Shown here piece by piece: positions 48,401 to 55,347 of a stretch of DNA of 64,000 bases (its first letter is position 1; each line of letters begins with the position of its first letter). The notes beneath the pieces are model-generated. The model ran no database searches. It was not told the DNA's origin and saw nothing but the letters and a program-made list of their open reading frames with translations. The stretch spans positions 2,232,001 to 2,296,000 of the forward strand of contig NZ_NESP01000001.1 in the NCBI RefSeq assembly GCF_003063475.1, read 5' to 3'. The position numbers and the translations under genes were made by a program. This stretch comes from Limnohabitans curvus. Lineage in GTDB: Bacteria > Pseudomonadota > Gammaproteobacteria > Burkholderiales > Burkholderiaceae_C.

Positions 48401-49849
48401 TTGAACTCTGCTGACGACTCCAAGCAGCGCAAGACCATCCCCATCGTTCCAGAGCCTTCGGGCTCTGCGGACGAGGCGATGGTCTCGCTTTATGCTGCAT
48501 CGAAAAAAATCTACCCTCGCTCTGTGGAGGGTATCTTTGCTTATTGGCGCTGGATTTTGGTGGTCCTGACGCAGCTGGTGTTTTACGGTTTGCCTTGGTT
48601 TGAGTGGGGCACACGTCAAGCGGTGCTGTTCGATTTGGCGTCGCGCCGGTTTTATATTTTTGGTTTGGTCTTGTACCCGCAAGACTTTATTTATCTCACG
48701 GGCTTGTTGGTGATTTCAGCCTTGGCGCTGTTTTTGTTCACGGCAGTGGCGGGGCGTTTGTGGTGTGGTTATGCCTGTCCGCAAACGGTTTACAGCGAAA
48801 TTTTCTTGTGGATTGAGCGCAAGGTCGAAGGCGACCGCTCCGCCCGTATGCGCTTGGACGACGCAGACTTCTCGTTGGAGAAGTTGGTTAAGAAGTGGTA
48901 CAAGCACATCATCTGGATCTTCTTGTCGATCTGGACTGGCTTCACTTTTGTGGGTTACTTCACCCCCATCCGTGAGCTGGCAATGGAGTTTTTCCTGACG
49001 CAGATGAGTTCATGGGAACTGTTCTGGGTGTTCTTCTACGCCTTTGCCACGTATGGCAATGCGGGCTTCATGCGTGAGCAAGTGTGTAAATACATGTGTC
49101 CTTACGCGCGCTTTCAAAGCGCCATGTTTGACAACGACACACTCATCGTCACGTATGACACAGAGCGTGGCGAACCACGTGGCCCACGTTCTAAGAAAGC
49201 CGAAGCAGGAGCTTTGAGCTTGGGTGCCTGCGTGGACTGCACTTTGTGTGTGCAAGTGTGTCCCACCGGCATTGATATCCGCGATGGCTTGCAATACGAA
49301 TGTATTGGCTGCGGTGCTTGTGCTGACGTGTGCGACACCGTGATGGACAAGATGGGCTACGCCCGTGGTTTGGTACGCTACTCCACGCAAAATGCGATGG
49401 ACAACAAGTGGACGCCTCAACAAATCTGGCAACGCTTGATGCGGCCTCGTATTCAGATTTACACCATGATCTTGGTGGCGGTGACGGTGGGTTTATTTGT
49501 TTCACTCAGTTTGCGCACGCCCTTTAAGGTTGATGTGGTGCGTGACCGCTCAACCTTGTCTCGTATCACCGAATACGGCACGCTGGAAAACGTGTACCGT
49601 TTGCAAATCATGAATGCGGCTGAAACTGTTCAAACGTACCGCTTGTCCGTCAAAGGCTTGCCCGGTTTGAAAATCACGACCGATACTGAGGTGATGGTGG
49701 ACCCTGCACAAGCCCGTTGGGTGGTATTGCGAGCCGATATCCCTTATGGTTCTGTCGAAGGCGGTTCGCACAAAATCACGTTTGAAATCCAGGCCCTGGG
49801 TACGGATGACTTCGTGGTCGAGAAATCTGTGTTCATCGTTCCTAGGTAA
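48401..49849 (+). CDS. ccoG: Cytochrome c oxidase accessory protein CcoG
   Basis: CcoG (FixG/RdxA) is a membrane iron-sulfur protein that reduces Cu(II) for cbb3 oxidase assembly. The product has about five membrane helices, the polyferredoxin-like LWCGYACPQTVYSEIF loop and two ferredoxin-like clusters with CVDCTLCVQVCP and CIGCGACADVC. A C-terminal Ig-like domain follows from about residue 370. The start is uncertain: TTG 48401 gives 482 residues, in line with homologues, while ATG 48479, preceded by GAGG, gives a product 26 residues shorter. Confidence 0.94.
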   Translation: MNSADDSKQRKTIPIVPEPSGSADEAMVSLYAASKKIYPRSVEGIFAYWRWILVVLTQLVFYGLPWFEWGTRQAVLFDLASRRFYIFGLVLYPQDFIYLTGLLVISALALFLFTAVAGRLWCGYACPQTVYSEIFLWIERKVEGDRSARMRLDDADFSLEKLVKKWYKHIIWIFLSIWTGFTFVGYFTPIRELAMEFFLTQMSSWELFWVFFYAFATYGNAGFMREQVCKYMCPYARFQSAMFDNDTLIVTYDTERGEPRGPRSKKAEAGALSLGACVDCTLCVQVCPTGIDIRDGLQYECIGCGACADVCDTVMDKMGYARGLVRYSTQNAMDNKWTPQQIWQRLMRPRIQIYTMILVAVTVGLFVSLSLRTPFKVDVVRDRSTLSRITEYGTLENVYRLQIMNAAETVQTYRLSVKGLPGLKITTDTEVMVDPAQARWVVLRADIPYGSVEGGSHKITFEIQALGTDDFVVEKSVFIVPR

Positions 49850-49855
49850 TGCATC

Positions 49856-50146
49856 ATGAAACAAGACACACCTGATACCAAACCTTGGTGGCAATACGGC
49901 CATGTATGGCTCATCATTGCGGGGCCTGCTGCAGTGGTTGTGGCTGGCTTCATCACCTTGGCGATTGCGATTCGCATTCCTGACCCCGTGGTGGCCGATG
50001 ACTACTACCGCCGAGGTTTAGACATCAACAAAACCTTGGCAGCAGAAAAAGACATGCAGTTGGCGCCCGCCATGCAGGCGCGCAACCATGTGGTGACCCC
50101 CAAAGCTGAATCAGCTAAGCCAGACACCCCCGCGAAAACCCCATAA
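49856..50146 (+). CDS. ccoH: cbb3 oxidase assembly protein CcoH/FixH family
   Basis: CcoH supports assembly of the cbb3 oxidase and is usually encoded with ccoG. The 96-residue product has one hydrophobic segment at about residues 14-40 and the family motif DPVVADDYYRRGLDINKTL. The polar tail ends with Lys/Pro-rich residues. It is shorter than full FixH proteins, which run about 150-170 residues, but similar short forms occur in betaproteobacteria. It starts 6 bp after ccoG. Confidence 0.85.
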   Translation: MKQDTPDTKPWWQYGHVWLIIAGPAAVVVAGFITLAIAIRIPDPVVADDYYRRGLDINKTLAAEKDMQLAPAMQARNHVVTPKAESAKPDTPAKTP

Positions 50147-50200
50147 CTTTTTAGCGCATTCAGCCCTAAACTGAATTAGTTCCTTCTCAGGAGAATCAGA

Positions 50201-50509
50201 ATGTTGGCTCAGCGAATGATGTGGATTGCATGGCCCGCCTTTTTAGTGGCGGGTGTTTTGGAAATGCTGGTGTTTGCATTTGTAGACCCGCAAGACATGC
50301 AATGGTTTGGTCAGCCCATTGAGCTTTCACGACAAGGTGTGTACACCTTGTCGTTTTTTGTTTTTTGGAGCATCACAGCGGCATCAAGTGCTTTGACAAC
50401 CTTGCTCTCGGTGTCGCCATTTGAAATGAACCGTTGCCCGTTGGTGCCCACCGAGCGTCCAGATGGTTGCCCCAAGCAAGAGGCGTGTTGCGAGCCTGTT
50501 GCGGTTTAA
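50201..50509 (+). CDS. Small membrane protein of unknown function with Cys-rich tail
   Basis: I do not recognise a characterised family. The 102-residue product has two hydrophobic segments, about residues 6-27 and 46-68, separated by a short loop with DPQDMQWFGQPI. The C-terminal tail has five cysteines in 20 residues (CPLVPTERPDGCPKQEACCE). AGGAG precedes ATG 50201. It lies between ccoH and the convergent fnr, whose 3' end it overlaps by 4 bp. The place in the cbb3 cluster and the tail cysteines suggest a role in oxidase maturation or redox sensing; that is inference. Confidence 0.75.
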   Translation: MLAQRMMWIAWPAFLVAGVLEMLVFAFVDPQDMQWFGQPIELSRQGVYTLSFFVFWSITAASSALTTLLSVSPFEMNRCPLVPTERPDGCPKQEACCEPVAV

Positions 50510-51231
50510 CCTGGCTGACAGGTTTGTGCGTTCACGATAAGTTTGAGCGCGTCTGGATTGAGGATGCGCACGTGGCGCTGCTTGACCTCAACAATGCCGT
50601 CTTCCACAAATTTAGAAAACGTGCGGCTCACGGTTTCTAATTTGAGTCCTAAGTAGCTGCCAATCTCTTCACGCGTCATTCGCAAAACCAATTCTGACTG
50701 AGAGAAACCCCTGGCGTGCAAGCGTTGCACCAGGTTCAGCAAGAAGGCGGCTAAGCGCTCTTCAGCCCGCATGCTGCCCAGCAGCAACATCACCCCGTTT
50801 TCACGCACGATTTCACGGCTCATGATTTTGTGCACATGACGCTGCAGCGAAGTGATTTCGCGTGACAACTCTTCAATGCGATCAAACGGCATCACACACA
50901 CTTCAGCGTCTTCGAGCGCGACAGCATCACAGGTGTGGTGGTCGCTCACGATGCCATCTAGGCCAATGATTTCGCCCGCCATTTGAAAGCCCGTCACTTG
51001 ATCGCGGCCATCCTCAGATGAGATGCGTGTCTTGAAAAACCCTGTGCGAATGGCGAACAGCGCGTTGAACTTGTCACCATTTCTGAAAAGGTTATCACCG
51101 CGAGTCACTTTGCGACGCGTCGCCACCACCTCATCCACACGTTCCATTTCGCTCTCATTCAAGCCCAAAGGCATGCAGAGCTCTCGCAAATTGCAGTTGG
51201 AACAGGCGACTTTGATACTGGTGGAATTCAT
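50506..51231 (-). CDS. fnr: FNR/CRP-family oxygen-responsive regulator
   Basis: FNR binds an oxygen-labile [4Fe-4S] cluster and controls anaerobic and microaerobic genes. In the 241-residue protein the cluster ligands are present: C10, C13, C19 and C101. The cyclic-nucleotide-binding-like domain precedes the HTH, whose recognition helix holds LETVSRTFSKF, the residues that read TTGAT half-sites. The FNR box at 51253-51266 lies upstream of this gene too and could give autorepression by covering its -35 region. It is divergent from hemN. Confidence 0.96.
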   Translation of the reverse strand: MNSTSIKVACSNCNLRELCMPLGLNESEMERVDEVVATRRKVTRGDNLFRNGDKFNALFAIRTGFFKTRISSEDGRDQVTGFQMAGEIIGLDGIVSDHHTCDAVALEDAEVCVMPFDRIEELSREITSLQRHVHKIMSREIVRENGVMLLLGSMRAEERLAAFLLNLVQRLHARGFSQSELVLRMTREEIGSYLGLKLETVSRTFSKFVEDGIVEVKQRHVRILNPDALKLIVNAQTCQPG

Positions 51232-51252
51232 GGGTGCTGACAGTCGTTTGTG

Positions 51253-51266
51253 TTGATGCAGGTCAA
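51253..51266. promoter_or_regulatory. FNR box between fnr and hemN
   Basis: TTGATGCAGGTCAA matches the FNR consensus. Its centre at 51259.5 is 41.5 bp before a hemN start predicted at 51301, which follows TATTAT (51289-51294) by 7 bp. Confidence 0.9.
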
Positions 51267-51319
51267 CTTTTTAATGTGCCTGCACGCCTATTATGGAGCG
51301 CAAATTTAGGTGTGAACTT

Positions 51320-52708
51320 ATGCATTCTCTTGTCCTCAATCCAGAACTTTTACGGCGCTATGACGTGGCTGGGCCGCGCTACACCTCGTATCCCACGGCA
51401 GACCGATTTGTGGAGGCGTTTGGTGAGGCTGACTACTTGCAAGCGCTAGAACAACGCCGCGATGGTGTAGGCGCAAAAGCCTACCCCTTGTCGCTGTATG
51501 TACACATCCCGTTTTGTGAGTCGCTGTGTTATTACTGTGCGTGTAACAAAATCATCACCAAGCACCATGAGCGTGGCGCCGAATATTTGCGTTATCTAGA
51601 GCGCGAGGTCGATCTCAACATTGCCCACTTAGGTCAAGGCCAAGTGGTGTCGCAGCTTCACCTCGGTGGCGGCAGCCCTACGTTTTTGAGCGATGCAGAG
51701 TTGGCGCAACTCATGGCCATGCTGCGCCGCAATTTTCAGTTTGCGCCCGGCGGTGAATACTCGGTTGAGATTGACCCACGCACGGTCACGCGGGAACGAT
51801 TGGCCGCTTTGGCAGAGCAGGGTTTTAACCGTTTGAGCTTTGGCGTGCAAGACTTTGAACCCGCCGTGCAAAAGGCGGTGCACCGCATCCAGCCCGCAGA
51901 GCAAGTGTTTGATTTGGTGGCGGCCTCGCGCGAGCTGGGGTTTGAGTCGGTCAACGTGGATTTGATTTATGGCTTGCCCATGCAAACGCCTGAGACCTTT
52001 GAGCGCACGCTGGGCCAGGTGGTCAAGCTTCGTCCAGACCGCATCGCGTTGTATGCCTATGCCCATTTGCCCGAGCGCTTCAAACCGCAACGCCGCATCC
52101 ATACCCAAGACTTGCCACCTGCGGCCTCTAAGCTGGTCATGCTTTCAAGTGCCATGCGCGTGCTGATGGACGCGGGCTATGTGTATGTGGGCATGGACCA
52201 CTTCGCATTGCCCACTGATGCGCTGGCGGTGGCCAAGCGTCAGGGCCGTTTACACCGCAACTTTCAGGGCTACAGCACGCAGCCTGATTGCGACTTGATC
52301 GCCCTAGGCGTGTCTTCCATTGGCCGTGTGGGTCCGACCTTCAGCCAAAACGTGAAAACATTGGACGAGTACTACGACTTGCTTAACCAAGGCCGCTTGC
52401 CCGTTGCGCGTGGCATGGCCCTGACGCGTGATGACTTGGTGCGCCGCACCGTCATCATGGCGCTGATGTGCCAAGGCAGCGTGCTGTTTGAATCGGTGGA
52501 GTTGTCGCATTTGGTGGACTTCAAGCAGTATTTCGCCCCAGAGATCAAAGCGTTAGAGGCGATGCAAGAACAAGGTTTGTTGACCATGGATGACGCTGCT
52601 ATTCACGTGACTGAGCTGGGTTGGTTCTTTGTGCGTGGTGTGGCCATGGTGTTTGACAAATACCTGCAAGCCGACAAGAACCGCGCAAGGTTCTCTAAAA
52701 TCATCTGA
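51320..52708 (+). CDS. hemN: Oxygen-independent coproporphyrinogen III oxidase
   Basis: HemN is a radical SAM enzyme that converts coproporphyrinogen III to protoporphyrinogen IX without oxygen, supplying haem under the conditions in which the cbb3 oxidase works. The 462-residue product has the cluster motif C66-x3-C70-x2-C73, with HIPFCESLCYYCACN, and the GGGSPTFL motif. I choose ATG 51320: the FNR-defined transcript starts near 51301, so the earlier in-frame ATG 51293 would be outside the mRNA. AGGTG lies upstream. The stop overlaps the next gene by one base. Confidence 0.95.
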   Translation: MHSLVLNPELLRRYDVAGPRYTSYPTADRFVEAFGEADYLQALEQRRDGVGAKAYPLSLYVHIPFCESLCYYCACNKIITKHHERGAEYLRYLEREVDLNIAHLGQGQVVSQLHLGGGSPTFLSDAELAQLMAMLRRNFQFAPGGEYSVEIDPRTVTRERLAALAEQGFNRLSFGVQDFEPAVQKAVHRIQPAEQVFDLVAASRELGFESVNVDLIYGLPMQTPETFERTLGQVVKLRPDRIALYAYAHLPERFKPQRRIHTQDLPPAASKLVMLSSAMRVLMDAGYVYVGMDHFALPTDALAVAKRQGRLHRNFQGYSTQPDCDLIALGVSSIGRVGPTFSQNVKTLDEYYDLLNQGRLPVARGMALTRDDLVRRTVIMALMCQGSVLFESVELSHLVDFKQYFAPEIKALEAMQEQGLLTMDDAAIHVTELGWFFVRGVAMVFDKYLQADKNRARFSKII

Positions 52709-53421
52709 TGAACACAACTTTGGCCCTTACCGCACTCCTCATGGGGCTCGCGGGTGGGCCGCACTGTTTGGCCATGTGCGGTGCGGCTTGTGCGGGCATT
52801 GGCCGTGCGGCCCAAAAGCAAACGGGAGGGCAGGGCACTTCGGCCATGCTCTTATTTCAATTGGGGCGCGTTGTGGGCTACAGCGCTTTGGGCGCATTGG
52901 CGGCCAGCACCATGCAAGGCGTGGGGTGGCTCAGCACACAGTCGGCGGTGTTTCGCCCCTTGTGGACGTTGCTTCACATCGTGGCCTTCATGGTTGGGCT
53001 GTTGTTGCTTTGGCGTGGTGAACAACCCATTTGGCTCGAAGGCTTTGGTCGCGGCATTTGGCGGCGTGTGCAGGCGATGACAGCGCACCTCAAATTGCGC
53101 AATGGCGGTGCTGTGGTCCTTGGTGTTTTGTGGGCCTTGATGCCTTGCGGTCTTTTGTACGGTGCGCTTTTGGTCGCTGCACTCAGCAACAGCCCCGTTG
53201 AAGGTGCTGGTGTGATGGCGCTCTTTGCATTGGGCAGCGCCGTGGTGTTGACGATTGGCCCATGGGTTTGGTTGCGCTTGCGAGGCGTACAAACCGTAGA
53301 TGGCCGCAGCGGCGCATGGGGTGTGCGTTTGGCCGGGGCCGCACTCGCCGTCAGTTCAGGCTGGGCCTTGTGGATGGGCCTTGTCGAGTACCAAGCCCCG
53401 TGGTGCTTGGTGCCTCAGTAA
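52708..53421 (+). CDS. DsbD_2/TauE-SafE-like membrane protein
   Basis: The 237-residue product has about six hydrophobic segments. It begins with the signature GLAGGPHCLAMCGAACAG of the DsbD transmembrane-like (DsbD_2) family, often annotated as sulfite exporter TauE/SafE. Paired cysteines near residues 20-29 and the ALMPCGLLYGAL motif with a central cysteine suggest thiol redox or metal handling. Family members are frequently encoded beside cbb3 oxidase and copper genes, and here the ATG overlaps the hemN stop, so a role in cytochrome or copper maturation is plausible. Confidence 0.85.
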   Translation: MNTTLALTALLMGLAGGPHCLAMCGAACAGIGRAAQKQTGGQGTSAMLLFQLGRVVGYSALGALAASTMQGVGWLSTQSAVFRPLWTLLHIVAFMVGLLLLWRGEQPIWLEGFGRGIWRRVQAMTAHLKLRNGGAVVLGVLWALMPCGLLYGALLVAALSNSPVEGAGVMALFALGSAVVLTIGPWVWLRLRGVQTVDGRSGAWGVRLAGAALAVSSGWALWMGLVEYQAPWCLVPQ

Positions 53422-53423
53422 TT

Positions 53424-54239
53424 TCAGCTCGTGATGCCTTTGTAAAACATATAAGCGGCCAGCACATAAAGCACGCTGGCAAACACGCGTTTGAGTTTTT
53501 TCACGGGCAGCATGTGTGCTGCTTTTGCGCCTAGCGGGGCTGTGAACACGCTGCAAGCCGCAATGACAGTCAAGGCCGGCACCCAAATGAAACCAAACGC
53601 ATCGTCAGGCAAACCTTGTACCGACATGCCGCTGATGATGTAGCCCACCACATTGGCCACGGCAATCGGAAAGCCCAAAGCTGCACTGGTGGCCACGGCG
53701 TTATGAATGGCCACGTTGCACCACGTCATGAATGGCACGCTGATAAAGCCACCGCCAGCGCCCACCAAACCAGAAATAAAGCCAATCACACCACCCGCGC
53801 CCATGAGGCCTGCGGTGGCTGGCACTTGGCGTGTGGGTGCGGGCTTCTTGTCTAAGAACATTTGCGTGGCTGAGAAGCCCACGAACAAACCAAAGAAGAT
53901 GGCCAAGTAAGACCCCTTCAACAAGGCAAATACGCCCAAGCTGCCAATCATGCTGCCCAACACGATGCCGGGTGCCAAGCCTTTGACCAAATCCCAGCGC
54001 ACTGCGCCACGTTTGTGGTGGGCGCGCACGCTTGAGATCGAGGTGAAGATGATGGTCGCCATTGACGTGGCAATGGCCATCTTGACGGCCAGGTCTGCGT
54101 CCACGCTACGTTGCGAAAGCATGAAGGTGATGAAAGGCACCATGATCATGCCGCCTCCAATGCCGAGCAGGCCGGCCAAAAAGCCAGTGCAAATGCCAAG
54201 CGCGGCGAGTTCAAGAATCAATTGGGGCTGGAGGTCCAT
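53424..54239 (-). CDS. TauE/SafE family permease
   Basis: This 271-residue inner-membrane protein of the PF01925 type has about eight hydrophobic segments in two halves. Each half starts with the family glycine motif, GLLGIGGGMIMVPFI near residue 23 and LVGAGGGFISVPFM near 158. Members export sulfite, sulfoacetate or other organosulfur anions; the substrate here is unknown. It is convergent with the DsbD_2-type gene, with only 2 bp between, and lies downstream of the 6S RNA gene on the same strand. Confidence 0.9.
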   Translation of the reverse strand: MDLQPQLILELAALGICTGFLAGLLGIGGGMIMVPFITFMLSQRSVDADLAVKMAIATSMATIIFTSISSVRAHHKRGAVRWDLVKGLAPGIVLGSMIGSLGVFALLKGSYLAIFFGLFVGFSATQMFLDKKPAPTRQVPATAGLMGAGGVIGFISGLVGAGGGFISVPFMTWCNVAIHNAVATSAALGFPIAVANVVGYIISGMSVQGLPDDAFGFIWVPALTVIAACSVFTAPLGAKAAHMLPVKKLKRVFASVLYVLAAYMFYKGITS

Positions 54240-54263
54240 GAGCGTGCAGGCCTTAAAGAGTAA

Positions 54264-54441
54264 AAGGTGTCTGCAAGGAGCCTCAGGGCCGTCATCCTGA
54301 ACCGGGGGTTCAGGTGGGCGAGGTCAGGTCAACGTTGGGTTCATCTGACGCGAGACGATCACGCTCATCAACCGATGTTCCAAGCCCGAGCTCTATGAGC
54401 ATTGGTTCAAGGAAATATAAAGCCCCAAGGACTTGCAGACG
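54264..54441 (-). ncRNA. ssrS: 6S RNA
   Basis: 6S RNA mimics an open promoter and sequesters sigma-70 RNA polymerase in stationary phase. On the minus strand GTCTGCAAG (54440-54432) pairs with CTTGCAGAC (54277-54269), and the closing stem continues with CCT/AGG and GGC/GCC. The 3' half contains CACCTGAACCCCCGGTTCAGG, the typical 6S hairpin, here given as the core TGAACCCCCGGTTCA. The length of about 175 nt and the place directly after zapA are as in other proteobacteria. Exact ends are estimates. Confidence 0.88.
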
Positions 54442-54446
54442 CTTAG

Positions 54447-54452
54447 ATTGTA
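54447..54452 (-). promoter_or_regulatory. -10 box of the 6S RNA gene
   Basis: TACAAT on the minus strand, 6 bp before the predicted RNA start at 54441. It lies between the zapA stop and the RNA. The -35 would fall within the zapA 3' end and is weak. Confidence 0.55.
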
Positions 54453-54459
54453 GGCGTGC

Positions 54460-54768
54460 TTAGATGAGCTGGTTGTCGCGTGCGAGCACCGCATCCATGC
54501 GCTGCAGCAAGTTGTGCAGGTCAGTGCTGTGTGCGCTGCCATCACCGCTGGCTTGTACAGCAGCAGCGGGGCGGTCGGTCAAGTCGAAAGCCAAGTTGAG
54601 GGCGGCGAGTACGGCAATGCGGTCGCGCGCTTTGATCTTGCCAGCATCGCGAATTTTGCACATGGCCTCATCCACTTTGCCCACGGCTTCGCCCAAGCGC
54701 GTTTCACCACCTTCGGGGCAACCCAGCACATAGCCTTGGCCCATGATTTGAACTTCGATTTGTTTCAC
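54460..54768 (-). CDS. zapA: Cell division protein ZapA
   Basis: ZapA crosslinks FtsZ filaments at the division site. The 102-residue protein has the N-terminal beta motif (MKQIEVQIMGQGYVLGCPEG) and a C-terminal helix that forms the coiled-coil tetramer, including the conserved ARDRIAVLAALNLAFDL. It overlaps the upstream coiled-coil gene by 4 bp and is followed by the 6S RNA gene, the standard zapA-ssrS order. Confidence 0.95.
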   Translation of the reverse strand: MKQIEVQIMGQGYVLGCPEGGETRLGEAVGKVDEAMCKIRDAGKIKARDRIAVLAALNLAFDLTDRPAAAVQASGDGSAHSTDLHNLLQRMDAVLARDNQLI

Positions 54769-54992
54769 GCGTTGTCCTTGGTCGTAGCCTCTGCGCCTTG
54801 GGGCAGTCGATCAATCAATGCGTCAATGCGGTGGCGGGCTGCGCCTAAGCGAGACTTCAGCAAGTCGCGCTCGTGCGTCAGCTCTTGAACTTGGGTCGCC
54901 AGCAAAGCATTGGTGCGCTGCAGTTCTTCGTGACGCAGTAGCAAATGCTCGACGCGCTGGGCAATTTGATCAATCAGGGGTGTTTGTGACAT
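54765..54992 (-). CDS. ZapB-like coiled-coil protein
   Basis: The 75-residue product is almost entirely a predicted coiled coil, with leucines spaced in heptads from about residue 8 to 60 (for example LLLRHEELQRTNALLATQV). It matches the small DUF904/TIGR02449-like proteins encoded just before zapA in betaproteobacteria and gammaproteobacteria. A division-site role with ZapA is inferred from the overlap of the two genes and the similarity to ZapB. Confidence 0.82.
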   Translation of the reverse strand: MSQTPLIDQIAQRVEHLLLRHEELQRTNALLATQVQELTHERDLLKSRLGAARHRIDALIDRLPQGAEATTKDNA

Positions 54993-55029
54993 GGCCCAGA
55001 CATTTTAAGGTGGCTGCAAGGTTAATCGT

Positions 55030-55035
55030 TAAAAT
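55030..55035 (+). promoter_or_regulatory. -10 box upstream of the cobalamin riboswitch
   Basis: TAAAAT at 55030-55035 predicts transcription from about 55042, just before the riboswitch. The -35 region is not convincing. Confidence 0.4.
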
Positions 55036-55044
55036 TGTCAATGT

Positions 55045-55256
55045 TGGTGCTCGAGGTGTGGTTCACATGCCTCAGTTCAACGGGAAGCAGGAGGGTTGCG
55101 TCGATCAGCTCGACAAAAACCAAACCTGCGCTGCCCCCGCAACGGTCAAGCGGACGAGCCCTTTGGCTCCGCTTCTGTCACACAAGCCACTGAACGCCTT
55201 GAACAAGCGCTTGGGAAGGCGACAGAGGTAGTCTCCGCCAGCCCGGATACCGGCCA
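55045..55256 (+). promoter_or_regulatory. Cobalamin riboswitch (AdoCbl type)
   Basis: Conserved elements occur in order: CGGGAAGCAGG (55081), GCTGCCCCCGCAACGG (55130-55145), GCCACTG (55186-55192), GGGAAGGCG (55213-55221) and the B12 box AGCCCGGATACCGGCC (55240-55255). The gene controlled is btuB, 92 bp downstream. The riboswitch presumably lowers expression of the whole transport operon when cobalamin is plentiful. Confidence 0.95.
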
Positions 55257-55264
55257 ACAAGGTG

Positions 55265-55288
55265 GCGGTGCGTCTAAAACGCGCCGCT
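55265..55288 (+). promoter_or_regulatory. Expression-platform hairpin after the riboswitch
   Basis: GCGGTGCGT (55265-55273) pairs with ACGCGCCGC (55279-55287), with one G-T pair and a 5-nt loop. No T tract follows, so it is not a simple terminator. Regulation by a shift in pairing or at translation is more likely. Confidence 0.5.
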
Positions 55289-55347
55289 AAATCGCTCAAG
55301 CACTGTCGGGGAAGGCGGTGAGAGCACACAAAGTTGGTATTTAAATC

